In this document: positions 8,149-18,232 of the stretch, one piece after another
Numbering within the stretch: the stretch's first letter is position 1
Layout of the letters: every line of letters begins with the position of its first letter
Assembly (NCBI RefSeq): GCF_013359725.1
Contig: NZ_JABFMW010000006.1
Span: forward strand, 1 to 64,000
Source: Pseudarthrobacter sp. C4D7
GTDB taxonomy: Bacteria; Actinomycetota; Actinomycetes; Actinomycetales; Micrococcaceae
Length of the DNA: 64,000 nucleotides
Reading direction: 5' to 3'
Notes under the pieces: model-generated
Told to the model about the DNA's origin: nothing
The model's input: the letters and a program-made list of their open reading frames with translations, nothing else
Database searches by the model: none
Made by a program: the position numbers and the translations under genes

Positions 8149-9093
8149 CTAGCGGCCGGCTGCGGCGACGCTGCCCTGGCGGCCGGCGTCGAAGCCTGGA
8201 TCCAGGTTCTCGATACCGTCGGCGGAGACCTGGAAGACCCGGGCCGTGGCAATGTCGTAGAAAAGTCCCGTGGCCTGGACCGTCCCGTCGGCCAGCGCGG
8301 GGCCTGCCACCGGGTGCTCCTGTAGTTTTGCCAGTTGCACGGCCACGTTGACCATCGAGAGCTGGTCAACGGTCCCGTAGCCCGCTGCGGCGGCTTGCCT
8401 GCCCACGGGGTGCCCTGCCAGCAGTGCCGCATAGCTGGGCCGGGCATGGTCCAGCCACTGGTTGAACGCCGGGCCTAGGGAACTCTTGTCTCCGCCGCCG
8501 GCTTCCGCAAGGAGCGCGTTCATGGCACCGCAGTTGGTGTGCCCGCAAATGACCACGGACTGCACCCGCAGGCCGTTGAGGGCAAAGGACAGGGCCGACT
8601 CAATCGAGGCGTCCCGCCCGTCGCTGCACACCACGTTGCCGATGTTCCGCAGCGTGAGCAGATCGCCGGGACCGCTGCTGGTGATCAGGTTCGGGTTGAC
8701 TCGGGAATCGACGCAGGCCACGAACAGGCTGTCAGGGTTCTGGCCTTGCGTCAGGTCATGGACCAGCGGACGAAGGTGGTGGGCAAACCGGCGGTGGTAC
8801 TTGTTGACCCCCACCAGCAGGGGTTCCTTCCGCGGCGGGAGCGGCAGTTCGGTGGCTTCCTCGCGCCTGGGTGCCTGGTGACCGGCATTTTGGAAAACGG
8901 TGTTGCCATGCTCCTCTATGCTCACGGTGCCGCCGGTGGCGTGGTGTTGCAGCTGCCAGGCGAGCAGGGCTTCACGGAATGCGTGGTCGACGTAGTCCGC
9001 GTTCAGCTCCACCACCACGTTCCTGCCGGCCGGTACAACCTGGAGGACGGGGTTGAGTTTTGGCAGCGCGAAACGCGAGGATCCAAACCCCAT
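8149..9093 (-). CDS. Beta-carbonic anhydrase with STAS-domain remnant (3' half of broken SulP-CA fusion)
   Basis: The C-terminal two thirds are a complete beta-carbonic anhydrase (reversible CO2 hydration). Zinc ligands and active-site residues are visible: C127-V-D129-S-R131, H185 and C188 in HTNCGAM. Residues 8-62 (LPKLNPVLQVVPAG...VDHAFREALLAW) are not carbonic anhydrase but match the STAS-like tail of SulP proteins. The only in-frame ATG (9093) falls within the transporter's VLHGVW codons in another frame, so it is probably not a natural start. Residue 1 to about 7 is therefore artefactual. If translated, it would be a soluble enzyme detached from its transporter. Confidence 0.75.
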   Translation of the reverse strand: MGFGSSRFALPKLNPVLQVVPAGRNVVVELNADYVDHAFREALLAWQLQHHATGGTVSIEEHGNTVFQNAGHQAPRREEATELPLPPRKEPLLVGVNKYHRRFAHHLRPLVHDLTQGQNPDSLFVACVDSRVNPNLITSSGPGDLLTLRNIGNVVCSDGRDASIESALSFALNGLRVQSVVICGHTNCGAMNALLAEAGGGDKSSLGPAFNQWLDHARPSYAALLAGHPVGRQAAAAGYGTVDQLSMVNVAVQLAKLQEHPVAGPALADGTVQATGLFYDIATARVFQVSADGIENLDPGFDAGRQGSVAAAGR

Positions 9094-10108
9094 GCAGCAC
9101 CGCGGACGTGCGCGTGGCCGCGCCCGCTTCCACGTTGGTGGCGCTGCGCACGATCACACCCGTCACCGGCAGGCCGCCCAGCGACCCGGAGAGGATGTTT
9201 GCCGTGCCCTGCCCAATGAGCTCCCGGTTGAGGTTTGTCCGCGGACCCGTTTGCATCTTGTCCACGGACACCGCGGACAGAAGGGACTCGATACTGGCGA
9301 TCAGCGCCATGGTCATGACGGCAAACGCGAAGGCGCGCCAGTTTCCGTCAGGGAGCTGCGGCAAGGCGATGGCGTCGACGATGGACCCGTCCAGGGAGAT
9401 GCGCTCAACACCGGGGGCAAAGGCCACGGCCAGTGCGGTTCCTGCCGCGACGGCGGCCAAGGGCCCGGGAATCCGCCGGATGGCGGCGGGCAGGAACTTC
9501 CAGCACAGCAGGATCGCCACGACGGCCAGCCCCAGCAGGGCCGCGTGCAGTTCGAGGTTGGTAATGGCCGCCGGGAGTCCGGCGAGGTTCTCCAGGGCGG
9601 ATCCGGCAGGCCGGGACCCTAGAATCACGTGCAGTTGCTGCAGGATGATGGTGACGCCGATTCCGGCGAGCATGGCCTTGACCACTACGGGCGACACCGC
9701 CAGGGCGACCCTTCCCACCCGGCTGAAACCCAACAAAAGCTGGACGACGCCGGCGGCCGCGGTAATGGCGCAGGTCACCTGCCAGCCGAATTCCTGGACG
9801 AGGCCGGCCACGACGACGGTCAGTCCGGCCGCCGGTCCGCTCACCTGGAGGGGTGAGCCACCGAGGCTTCCGGCCACGATCCCCCCGATGGTGGCGGCGA
9901 TAAGTCCCGCCATGATGGGCGCCCCGGAGGCCGCTGCAATCCCCAGCGAGAGCGGGAGTGCCACCAGGAACACCACCAGCGATGCCGGCACGTCGGCGCC
10001 AAGGTGGGCGATGAACGGAGGGCGGGACAGGAACCGCCGGCGGCCTCCGCCGCCTCCTCCGGGCGGGCTGTGGCTGGGGGCGGAGACGGCAGGGGGACGG
10101 GCTTCCAT
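8972..10108 (-). pseudogene. SulP-family anion (bicarbonate/sulfate) transporter, truncated by deletion and frameshift
   Basis: The ATG at 10108 has an AAAGGA ribosome-binding site 5-6 nt upstream; an in-frame ATG further up is less likely. Residues 1 to about 345 read as a normal SulP membrane domain (LPASLVVFLVALPLSLGIA-like start, SGPAAGLTVVV, GPRTNLNRELIGQG, TGVIVRSATNVEAGA, VLHGVWILAF). Then the frame shifts near 9070-9080 and runs into about 32 nonsense residues. In relatives, roughly 100 more residues (last membrane spans and start of STAS) come before the LPKLNPVL segment, which here follows at once in another frame. The transporter is probably non-functional unless the assembly is wrong. 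Confidence 0.75.
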
Positions 10109-10183
10109 GGGGATTCCTTTGGTCGCGGGAAGGGTCCGCTCCACCGTAAGCATCCAGTCACCGGCATTGACAGTTAAAGTGAT

Positions 10184-10207
10184 GGATATGACAGACATGT
10201 CATATCC
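10184..10207. promoter_or_regulatory. Perfect 10-bp inverted repeat upstream of the SulP gene
   Basis: GGATATGACA, a 4-nt spacer (GACA), then TGTCATATCC. It is centred about 88 nt upstream of the SulP ATG and 25 nt from the ctaB terminator. With short A/T-rich arms and no following T-run, it looks like a dimeric repressor or activator site rather than a terminator. The cognate regulator is unknown. Confidence 0.55.
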
Positions 10208-10231
10208 GTCCTGTCGGCGGTTAAAACACAA

Positions 10232-10262
10232 CGGCGGCTCCTGCCTGACGCAGGAGCCGCCG
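10232..10262 (-). terminator. Terminator of ctaB
   Basis: A perfect 13-bp GC-rich stem (10232-10244 and 10250-10262) with a 5-nt loop. On the minus strand it is followed by GTGTTTTAA. It lies 20 nt after the ctaB stop. Confidence 0.85.
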
Positions 10263-10282
10263 TCGCGGCAGGACCGGGGTGG

Positions 10283-11242
10283 CTACCCAGGCATCACAGC
10301 GCTTCCCACGAAGGGGTCCACCGCAAGGGCGATAAAGAGAAGCGTCAAGTAGCTGATGGAGCCGTGGAACACCTTCATGGCGCGCTTATCGGAAATATCC
10401 TCGCGGTGGGCACGGGAGTAGAGCGCATGGGATTCATAGAGGAACCAGGCGCCCGCGGCGACGGCCGTCACCGTGTATACCCAGCCCGCGCCGCCGGCCG
10501 GGATCATGAGCAGCGAGGAGGCCACCATGGCCCATGCGTACAGCACCACCTGGACAGAAACCACCTTGGCCCCGGCAATGGCCCCAAGCATGGGGACATT
10601 GGCATTGCGGTAGTCCTCGCCGTAACGCATGGACAGCGGCCAGTAGTGCGGGGGCGTCCACAGGAAGATCACCAGGAACAGGATGACGGCAGGCCATTCC
10701 ACGGAGTTGGTGACGGCAGCCCATGCGATCAGCACGGGGAAGCAGCCGGCTGCACCGCCCCACACGATGTTCTGCGCCGTGCGGCGCTTGAGGATCATGG
10801 TGTAGATGACCACGTAGAAGAAAATGGCACCCAGTCCCAGCCACGCGGAGAGCGGATTGGCGCCGAACCAGAGAATGACGATGGCGGCGGCACCCAGCAG
10901 CCACGAGAAGACCAGTGCTTCACGGGGCGTGACTTCACCGGTGACGAGCGGCCTGTTCTCTGTCCGGTGCATCAGCTTGTCGATGTCCCGGTCGATGTAG
11001 CAGTTGAACGCGCCCGCGCTGCCGGCAGCGAAAGCGCCGCCCACCAGGGTGGCAAGGATCAGCCCGATGGACGGGAAGCCCCGCTCGGCGTAGATCATGG
11101 TGGGCAGCGTGCTCACCAGCAGCAGTTCAATCACGCGCGGCTTAGTGAGGGCGAGATACGCCTTGGCCTTACGGGCAAACCCGATGCCGGAGGCCCGGGA
11201 TGCGTTCAGCGGCGTATCTGTTGTGCTCACGGTGGCAGTCAC
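10283..11242 (-). CDS. ctaB: Protoheme IX farnesyltransferase (heme O synthase)
   Basis: UbiA-family membrane prenyltransferase converting heme B to heme O, the step before CtaA in heme A synthesis. The first Asp-rich motif [12 protein letters not shown] and the following NRPLVTG are intact, as is the second-loop [17 protein letters not shown]. About nine hydrophobic spans. I chose GTG at 11242; a second GTG at 11230 would give a shorter N-terminus, and the frame open further upstream lacks family sequence. It diverges from tkt and ends in its own hairpin. Confidence 0.94.
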   Translation of the reverse strand: MTATVSTTDTPLNASRASGIGFARKAKAYLALTKPRVIELLLVSTLPTMIYAERGFPSIGLILATLVGGAFAAGSAGAFNCYIDRDIDKLMHRTENRPLVTGEVTPREALVFSWLLGAAAIVILWFGANPLSAWLGLGAIFFYVVIYTMILKRRTAQNIVWGGAAGCFPVLIAWAAVTNSVEWPAVILFLVIFLWTPPHYWPLSMRYGEDYRNANVPMLGAIAGAKVVSVQVVLYAWAMVASSLLMIPAGGAGWVYTVTAVAAGAWFLYESHALYSRAHREDISDKRAMKVFHGSISYLTLLFIALAVDPFVGSAVMPG

Positions 11243-11751
11243 CCGTTCTGTGTGGCAGTTGAGGCTGGCAGGCAGCTCCGGTCGTGCGGCCCAGGACCCG
11301 GGCACGGCACTTAAGGAAGGAAACGCTTCACGTGCGTGCAACAGCCGGGACACCCCGGGCGGCAATAGCGCGCACACCCGGTGTTGGCCTCCAGATATCA
11401 TACCGCGCCACAGGCCCTGCCCCCGCCCCGCCATATGCGCAATTGATTGGTCGCGGGCCCATTCGAGCAGATTAACTCACCAGTCCGGAATGGTTATTCA
11501 CAAAAGGGGAAATTGCGTCCAAAACGTGAGATTTGGGCCGCCCGCACAATGGATAAGAGCTAAGCTGTCACCAGATCAGCACGCAGCAACAGAGCGGTGG
11601 AAAACGCATTCCCGCAGCTGTCCGTGACTGAATGCAAGGATCAACGTTTCGATGGTGAACGGCTGGTACACACCGCAGCGGGCGCCACACAGCGCGCCCT
11701 TGGCCGGACCGGTGTACAGCCGCAACCAGCACAGAGAGGGGCCCGGTTTTC
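11243..11751. other. 509-bp divergent intergenic region, ctaB / tkt
   Basis: No credible gene. It must hold the promoters for ctaB (leftward) and for the tkt operon (rightward), but I could not choose convincing -35/-10 pairs. The stretch 11440-11570 is relatively A/T-rich for this genome and is the likeliest promoter zone. GAGAGGGG near 11733-11740, about 11 nt before the tkt GTG, can serve as ribosome-binding site. The short frames crossing it have no recognisable protein features. Confidence 0.5.
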
Positions 11752-13878
11752 GTGCCACATTTGGAAGAGCAAGAACTGTCATGGACCAGCTTGGACCAGC
11801 GCGCCGTGGACACCATCCGTGTCCTCGCCGCGGATGCAGTGGAGAAGGTGGGCAACGGCCACCCCGGAACTGCAATGAGCCTGGCTCCCGCCGCTTACCT
11901 TCTCTTCCAGAAGCTGATGCGCCATGACCCACGCGACCCGCAGTGGCTTGGCCGCGACCGGTTCGTCCTGTCCCCCGGCCACACATCCCTGACGCTTTAC
12001 ATCCAGCTTTTCCTCTCCGGCTACGGACTGGAACTGAAGGATCTTGAGGCGCTGCGCACGTGGGGCTCGCTCACCCCGGGCCACCCCGAATACAAGCACA
12101 CCGCCGGTGTGGAGATCACCACCGGCCCGCTGGGCCAGGGCCTGGCATCCTCGGTGGGCTTCGCCTACTCCCAGCGCCGCCAGCGCGGCCTGTTTGACGC
12201 CGACGCCCCCGCCGGCGAGTCGCCGTTCGACCACACCATCTGGGTCATCGCTTCCGACGGCGACCTCCAGGAAGGCGTCACGGCCGAGGCTTCCTCGCTG
12301 GCCGGCCACCAGGAACTGGGCAACCTCGTTGTGATCTACGACGAGAACCACATCTCCATCGAGGACGACACGGACATCGCCTTCACCGAGGACGTCCTGA
12401 AGCGTTACGAGGCCTACGGCTGGCACACCCAGCGCGTGGACTGGACCCGGACCGGCGAATACAAGGAAGACGTCCAGGAGCTCTACAGCGCCCTGCTCGC
12501 CGCCAAGGCCGAAACGTCCAAGCCGTCCATCATCTCGTTGCGCACCATCATCGGCTACCCCGCCCCGAAGAAGCAGAACACCGGCAAGATCCACGGATCC
12601 GCGCTGGGCGCCGAAGAGGTGGCAGCACTCAAGGAGGTCCTGGGCTTCGACCCCGCCAAGTCCTTCGAGGTGGACCAGGAAGTCCTGGACCACGCCCGCG
12701 CAGTGGTTGAGCGCGGCGCCGCCGAACACAAGGCCTGGGAAGAGTCCTTCAACGCCTGGCGCGAAGCCAACCCCGAAGGCGCTGCACTCCTCCAGCGCAT
12801 CGAGGCTCAGGAACTTCCCGACGACGTTGACGCAGCCCTTCCCGTTTTCCCGGCGGGCAAGGATGTCTCCACCCGCGCGGCCTCCGGCAAGGTCCTCAAC
12901 GCCCTGGGCCCGGTCATGCCCGAACTGTGGGGCGGCTCCGCCGACCTGGCAGAGTCCAACAACACCACCATCGAAGGCTCCCCGTCCTTCGTGCCCGCGG
13001 GCAAGCAGACCGAGGCCTGGTCCGGCAACCCCTACGGCCGCGTCCTGCACTTCGGTATCCGCGAGCACGCGGCTGCGTCGATCGTGAACGGCATCAGCCT
13101 GGCAGGCAACACCCGCGCGTTCTCCGGAACGTTCCTGATCTTCAGCGACTACCAGCGTCCCGCCATCCGCCTTGGCGCCCTGATGGGTGTCCCTTCGCTG
13201 TACGTCTGGACGCATGACTCCATCGGCCTGGGCGAAGACGGCCCCACCCACCAGCCCGTGGAACAGCTCGCATCACTGCGGGCCATCGTGGGCCTGGACG
13301 TGGTCCGTCCCGGTGACGCGAACGAAGTGGCAGCAGCCTGGAAGACCATGCTGGAAAACCACGCCAACCCGGCAGGCATTGTCCTGACCCGCCAGAACAT
13401 CCCCACCTGGGAGCGCGGCGAAGGCGACGCCGACGGCGACACCTTCGCTTCCACCGCAGGCGTGGCAAAGGGCGGCTACGTCCTGGCCGAGGCGTCGAAG
13501 GACGGCGCCACGGTTCCGGCTGACGTGATCCTGATCGCCACCGGCTCAGAGGTCCAGCTGGCCGTCCAGGCCCGCGAAGCCCTCCAGGCGGACGGCATCG
13601 CCGCCCGTGTGGTGTCCATGCCCTGCGTTGAGTGGTTCAAGAAGCAGGACGCCGCCTACCGCGAGTCCGTCCTGCCCGCAGCCGTCAAGGCCCGCGTCTC
13701 GGTCGAGGCCGGCCTGGCCCTGGGCTGGCGCGAGTTCGTCGGTGACGCCGGCCGCTCCATCAGCCTGGAGCACTACGGTGCCTCCGCGGACTACAAGCGC
13801 CTCTTCCAGGAGTTCGGCATCACGGCGGAAGCAGTAGCCGCCGCCGCCAAGGACTCCCTCTCCAGCCTCCAGGCCTGA
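11752..13878 (+). CDS. tkt: Transketolase
   Basis: Thiamine-diphosphate enzyme of the non-oxidative pentose phosphate pathway, moving two-carbon ketol units. 708 residues, typical for the family. The N-terminal [23 protein letters not shown] and the GDGDLQEG-like TPP/metal motif (ASDGDLQEG) are present, as are the [11 protein letters not shown] and [16 protein letters not shown] active-site segments of the pyrimidine domain. Start is GTG at 11752; a TTG three codons later is an alternative. It begins a rightward operon with tal 26 nt downstream. Confidence 0.97.
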   Translation: MPHLEEQELSWTSLDQRAVDTIRVLAADAVEKVGNGHPGTAMSLAPAAYLLFQKLMRHDPRDPQWLGRDRFVLSPGHTSLTLYIQLFLSGYGLELKDLEALRTWGSLTPGHPEYKHTAGVEITTGPLGQGLASSVGFAYSQRRQRGLFDADAPAGESPFDHTIWVIASDGDLQEGVTAEASSLAGHQELGNLVVIYDENHISIEDDTDIAFTEDVLKRYEAYGWHTQRVDWTRTGEYKEDVQELYSALLAAKAETSKPSIISLRTIIGYPAPKKQNTGKIHGSALGAEEVAALKEVLGFDPAKSFEVDQEVLDHARAVVERGAAEHKAWEESFNAWREANPEGAALLQRIEAQELPDDVDAALPVFPAGKDVSTRAASGKVLNALGPVMPELWGGSADLAESNNTTIEGSPSFVPAGKQTEAWSGNPYGRVLHFGIREHAAASIVNGISLAGNTRAFSGTFLIFSDYQRPAIRLGALMGVPSLYVWTHDSIGLGEDGPTHQPVEQLASLRAIVGLDVVRPGDANEVAAAWKTMLENHANPAGIVLTRQNIPTWERGEGDADGDTFASTAGVAKGGYVLAEASKDGATVPADVILIATGSEVQLAVQAREALQADGIAARVVSMPCVEWFKKQDAAYRESVLPAAVKARVSVEAGLALGWREFVGDAGRSISLEHYGASADYKRLFQEFGITAEAVAAAAKDSLSSLQA

Positions 13879-13904
13879 AACTTCATCTTTTAGGAGATAC
13901 AACA

Positions 13905-15020
13905 ATGACTACTCCCACCCAGCAGCTCTCCGAAGCCGGCGTCTCCATCTGGCTCGACGACCTTTCCCGCGGACGCCTCGAAACCGGCACCCTCCGCAAG
14001 CTCATCGAGGAGAAGAACGTGGTTGGCGTGACCACCAACCCGTCCATCTTCCACGCCGCGATCACCTCCGGCACGGACTACGACCACGTCATCGCCGCAA
14101 AAGCAGCCGAAGGCGCCAGCGTCGAGGACACGATCTTTGAGATCACCACCACCGACGTCGCCGACGCCTGCGACCTGTTCGCCCCCGTTGCCGCAGCTAC
14201 CCGGGGTATCGATGGACGCGTCTCCATCGAGGTCGACCCGCGCCTGGCCTGGGACACCGCAGGCACCATTGCCGAGGCCAAGCACCTCTACCAGCGCGTC
14301 AACAAGGACAACGTCCTCATCAAGATCCCGGCAACGCTCGAAGGCCTTGAAGCCATCACGGCCACCCTGGCCGAAGGCATCAGCGTCAACGTCACCCTCA
14401 TCTTCTCCCTGGAGCGGTACCGCGCGGTCATCAACGCCTTCCAGTCCGGCCTGGAGAAGGCCAAGGAAAACGGCCACGACCTCTCCAAGATCCACTCCGT
14501 GGCGTCCTTCTTCGTCTCCCGCGTGGACACCGAGATCGACAAGCGGCTGGACAAGATTGGCACCGACGAGGCCAAGGCCCTCAAGGGCAAGGCCGGCCTG
14601 GCCAACGCCCGGCTTGCCTACCAGGTCTATGAGGAACTCTTCGCCACCGAACGCTGGGCCCTGCTGGCCGACGCCGGCGCACTCCCCCAGCGCCCCCTGT
14701 GGGCTTCCACGGGCGTGAAGGACCCGGCATACCCGGACACCCTGTACGTCACCGAACTCGTAGCTCCCGGCGTGGTCAACACGATGCCGGAAAAGACGCT
14801 GGACGCCACCTTCGACCACGGCGTGGTCACCGGCGACACCGTCTCCGGCACCTATGATGAGGCGAACGCAACCCTGGACGCCCTGGAGAAGCTCGGCGTC
14901 GCGTACAACGACGTCGTCGCACTCCTCGAAACCGAAGGCCTGGACAAGTTCGTGGCCAGCTGGAAGGAACTGCTGGCCGACGTCGACGGCGCCCTCGCCT
15001 CTGCACGAAAGGCTTCCTAA
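13905..15020 (+). CDS. tal: Transaldolase
   Basis: Transfers dihydroxyacetone units between sugar phosphates, linking pentose phosphates to glycolysis. The 371-residue length marks it as the long actinobacterial form. [10 protein letters not shown] near the N-terminus and the Schiff-base lysine in [10 protein letters not shown] are clear. A strong TAGGAGA ribosome-binding site stands before the ATG. The gene is 26 nt after tkt and 5 nt before pgi. Confidence 0.97.
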   Translation: MTTPTQQLSEAGVSIWLDDLSRGRLETGTLRKLIEEKNVVGVTTNPSIFHAAITSGTDYDHVIAAKAAEGASVEDTIFEITTTDVADACDLFAPVAAATRGIDGRVSIEVDPRLAWDTAGTIAEAKHLYQRVNKDNVLIKIPATLEGLEAITATLAEGISVNVTLIFSLERYRAVINAFQSGLEKAKENGHDLSKIHSVASFFVSRVDTEIDKRLDKIGTDEAKALKGKAGLANARLAYQVYEELFATERWALLADAGALPQRPLWASTGVKDPAYPDTLYVTELVAPGVVNTMPEKTLDATFDHGVVTGDTVSGTYDEANATLDALEKLGVAYNDVVALLETEGLDKFVASWKELLADVDGALASARKAS

Positions 15021-15025
15021 CCCAT

Positions 15026-16657
15026 ATGAGCACTCTCAGCTACGACGCCACCGGCGCTGCCCAGCAGGCGCTTGAACAGCACCTGCCCGCCCTCGTCGAG
15101 GACCGGATCGCCACCCGGATCTTCGCGAAAGACCACACACTGTGGGGTCCGGACGCCGAGTCCGAGTCCGCGGTCCGCCTGGGATGGGTGGAAGCCGCAA
15201 CGGTCTCCCAGCCCTTGGTCAAGGACATCCTGGAACTCCGCGACGCCCTTCGCTCCGAAGGCGTCACAAGGATCGTGCTCTGCGGCATGGGCGGATCCTC
15301 GCTGGCTCCCGAAGTCATCGCGGGCACGGCCGGCGTCGAGCTGACAGTGCTGGACAGCACGGACCCGGACCAGGTCCGTGCTGCCCTGGCGGACCGCCTC
15401 GCTGCCACCGCCATCGTGGTCTCGTCCAAGTCCGGTTCCACCCTGGAAACGGATTCCCAGCGGAGGATTTTCGAGCAGGCCTTTACCGAGGCCGGCCTGG
15501 ACGCCAAGAGCCGCATCATCATCGTGACCGATCCCGGCTCGCCGCTGGACAAGGCTTCACGCGAAGCAGGCTACCGGGCCGTCTTCAACGCCGATCCCAA
15601 CGTAGGCGGCCGTTACTCGGCCCTGACCGCGTTTGGCCTGGTCCCCTCGGGCCTGGCCGGAGTGGACATCCAGGCATTCCTGGATGAAGCCGAGGAAGCC
15701 GCCGAAATCCTCAACGAGGACGCGCCCGAAAACATCGGGCTCGCCCTGGGCGCCGCGCTCGGTGGGACCAACCCGCTGCGGAACAAGATTGTGATTGCCG
15801 AGGACGGATCCGGCATCGTTGGGTTCGCTGACTGGGCAGAACAGCTCATCGCCGAATCCACCGGCAAGCTGGGAACAGGCGTCCTGCCCGTTGTTGCCGG
15901 CCCGCAGTCTCCGGAGGTTACCTCCGGCGCCCCCGACGTCCTCGTGGTGCGGCTCGTCGCCGCGGACGCCGACGTCGAACTTGGCGGGAACCAGGTGGCC
16001 ATCGCCGGCGGCCTTGCCACCCAGATGATGGTGTGGGAGTTTGCCACCGCTGTTGCCGGGCGCCTGCTGGGGATCAATCCGTTCGACCAGCCCGACGTCG
16101 AGGCCGCCAAGGTGGCTGCGCGTGGGCTGCTGGACGCACAGCCGGAACCCACCCCGGCAGCTTTCGTTGACGGTGCCATTGAGGTGCGCGGCGGCGAATG
16201 GCTCGGTGATGCTGACACCGCAGAAGGAGCCGTCAAGGCCCTGCTGGGCACTCTGGCCGCCGACAGCTACCTGAGCGTCCAGGCGTACTTCGACCGGTTG
16301 GCCTTCGCCGGACTTGAGGGCATCCGGGACGAACTCGCCTCCGCCACCGGACGCCCGGTGACGTTTGGCTGGGGCCCGCGCTTCCTGCACTCCACCGGGC
16401 AGTTCCATAAGGGCGGACCGGCCATCGGTGTGTTCCTCCAGGTCACCGCGGCTCCCGCGGAGGACCTGGGCATCCCGGACCGGCCGTTCACCTTCGGTGA
16501 GCTCATCACCGCGCAGGCTGCAGGCGACGCCCAGGTCCTCGGTGAGCATGGCCGTCCCGTGCTGCGCCTCCACCTCACCGACCGTGCCGCCGGCGTGGCC
16601 CAGCTGCAGGACGTCGTCGCTGCACTGTCCACCCGGGCATCCGCAACCGAAAGCTAA
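15026..16657 (+). CDS. pgi: Glucose-6-phosphate isomerase
   Basis: Interconverts glucose 6-phosphate and fructose 6-phosphate. The 543-residue protein has SIS-fold phosphosugar-binding signatures CGMGGSSLAPEV and SSKSGSTLETDSQ. The sequence resembles the isomerase half of bifunctional Tal-Pgi proteins more than the classical PGI family, which fits its location directly after tal (5-nt gap). I infer isomerase activity from family and operon context. zwf follows after 15 nt. Confidence 0.9.
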   Translation: MSTLSYDATGAAQQALEQHLPALVEDRIATRIFAKDHTLWGPDAESESAVRLGWVEAATVSQPLVKDILELRDALRSEGVTRIVLCGMGGSSLAPEVIAGTAGVELTVLDSTDPDQVRAALADRLAATAIVVSSKSGSTLETDSQRRIFEQAFTEAGLDAKSRIIIVTDPGSPLDKASREAGYRAVFNADPNVGGRYSALTAFGLVPSGLAGVDIQAFLDEAEEAAEILNEDAPENIGLALGAALGGTNPLRNKIVIAEDGSGIVGFADWAEQLIAESTGKLGTGVLPVVAGPQSPEVTSGAPDVLVVRLVAADADVELGGNQVAIAGGLATQMMVWEFATAVAGRLLGINPFDQPDVEAAKVAARGLLDAQPEPTPAAFVDGAIEVRGGEWLGDADTAEGAVKALLGTLAADSYLSVQAYFDRLAFAGLEGIRDELASATGRPVTFGWGPRFLHSTGQFHKGGPAIGVFLQVTAAPAEDLGIPDRPFTFGELITAQAAGDAQVLGEHGRPVLRLHLTDRAAGVAQLQDVVAALSTRASATES

Positions 16658-16672
16658 GGCGCAAAAGCAACC

Positions 16673-18232
16673 ATGCCAGAAACTGAATACGGCAGGAAGG
16701 GCGCGGGCCGCGGGCGTAATCCGCTGCGTGACCCGCGCGACCGCCGTTTGAACCGGATCGCCGGACCCTCCTCGTTGGTCCTCTTCGGGGTGACGGGTGA
16801 CCTTGCCCGCAAGAAGCTGATGCCTGCGGTGTACGACCTCGCCAACCGCGGGTTGTTGCCGCCGAGTTTCGCGTTGGTGGGTTTCGCCCGCCGGGAGTGG
16901 GACAAGGAGGATTTCGCCGCGGAGGTGAAGGCCTCCGTCCAGGCCCACGCCCGCACGCCGTTTGATGAGGCTGTGTGGAACCAGCTCTCCGAGGGCATCA
17001 GGTTTGTCCAGGGTGAGTTCGACGACGACGCAGCCTTCGAGCGACTCGGCGAAACCATCAAGGAACTCGACGACGTCCGCGGCACCCGGGGAAACCACGC
17101 GTTCTACCTTTCAATCCCACCGAAGGCCTTCGAGCAGGTCTGCCGCCAGCTCTCCAAACACGGCCTGGCACAGGCGGACGGCGACAAATGGCGGCGCGTG
17201 GTGATCGAGAAGCCGTTCGGACACGACCTCGAATCCGCCCGGCAGCTGAACGACATCGTGGAGTCGGTGTTCCCCCCGGACGCTGTCTTCAGGATTGACC
17301 ACTACCTGGGCAAGGAAACGGTCCAGAACATCCTGGCGCTGCGCTTCGCGAACCAGTTGTTCGAGCCGCTGTGGAATGCCAACTACGTGGACCACGTCCA
17401 GATCACCATGGCGGAGGACATCGGTACCGGTGGCCGCGCCGGATACTACGACGGCGTGGGTGCGGCCCGCGACGTCATCCAGAACCACCTCCTGCAGCTG
17501 CTCGCCCTCACGGCGATGGAGGAGCCCATCTCCTTCAACGCCGACGACCTGCGGGCGGAAAAGGAGAAGGTGCTGGCCGCGGTCAAGCTGCCGGAAGACC
17601 TCTCAAGCCATTCGGCGCGGGGACAGTTCACGGGTGGCTGGCAGGGCGGCGAGCAGGTCCTGGGCTATCTGGAGGAAGAAGGCATTCCTGCCGATTCCAC
17701 CACGGAAACCTACGCTGCGGTCCGGGTGGACATCCACACCCGCCGCTGGTCCGGCGTTCCGTTCTACCTCCGCGCCGGCAAGCGGCTGGGCCGCCGGGTG
17801 ACGGAAATCGCGGTGGTGTTCAAGCGCGCACCGAACCTGTTGTTCCGCGACCATGGCGAGGACGACTTCGGCCAGAATGCCGTGGTGATCCGTGTCCAGC
17901 CCGACGAGGGCGTGACCATCCGGTTCGGATCCAAGGTCCCCGGCACCCAGATGGAAGTCCGGGACGTGACCATGGACTTCGGGTACGGGCACTCGTTCAC
18001 CGAGTCCTCCCCGGAAGCCTACGAACGCCTCATCCTGGATGTGCTGCTGGGCGAGCCGCCACTGTTCCCCCGCCATGAGGAAGTGGAGCTGTCCTGGAAG
18101 ATCCTTGACCCGTTCGAGGAATACTGGGCATCACTGTCCGAACAGCCCGAACCGTATGCCCCCGGTTCCTGGGGCCCGGCCAGCGCCGATGAACTGCTGG
18201 CCCGCGACGGACGAACCTGGAGAAGGCCATGA
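16673..18232 (+). CDS. zwf: Glucose-6-phosphate 1-dehydrogenase
   Basis: First enzyme of the oxidative pentose phosphate pathway, producing NADPH. 519 residues. The nucleotide-binding LFGVTGDLARKKLMPA is at about 36-51, the substrate/catalytic motif is RIDHYLGKETVQN, and the structural core includes VIEKPFGHD. The stop overlaps the opcA ATG by 4 nt, as is usual for this gene pair. Confidence 0.98.
   Translation: MPETEYGRKGAGRGRNPLRDPRDRRLNRIAGPSSLVLFGVTGDLARKKLMPAVYDLANRGLLPPSFALVGFARREWDKEDFAAEVKASVQAHARTPFDEAVWNQLSEGIRFVQGEFDDDAAFERLGETIKELDDVRGTRGNHAFYLSIPPKAFEQVCRQLSKHGLAQADGDKWRRVVIEKPFGHDLESARQLNDIVESVFPPDAVFRIDHYLGKETVQNILALRFANQLFEPLWNANYVDHVQITMAEDIGTGGRAGYYDGVGAARDVIQNHLLQLLALTAMEEPISFNADDLRAEKEKVLAAVKLPEDLSSHSARGQFTGGWQGGEQVLGYLEEEGIPADSTTETYAAVRVDIHTRRWSGVPFYLRAGKRLGRRVTEIAVVFKRAPNLLFRDHGEDDFGQNAVVIRVQPDEGVTIRFGSKVPGTQMEVRDVTMDFGYGHSFTESSPEAYERLILDVLLGEPPLFPRHEEVELSWKILDPFEEYWASLSEQPEPYAPGSWGPASADELLARDGRTWRRP

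Noticed and set aside
9060..9100. Programmed ribosomal frameshift joining SulP and carbonic anhydrase
   Set aside because: A simple frame change could fuse the two, but about 100 residues of the expected protein are still missing, and no obvious slippery heptamer plus stem was seen; deletion is simpler.
11779..13251. 490-codon open frame opposite tkt
   Set aside because: Opposite-strand shadow of transketolase; no plausible start context or motifs.
15557..17098. 513-codon minus-strand frame across pgi and zwf
   Set aside because: Crosses two real genes in antisense and has no protein features.
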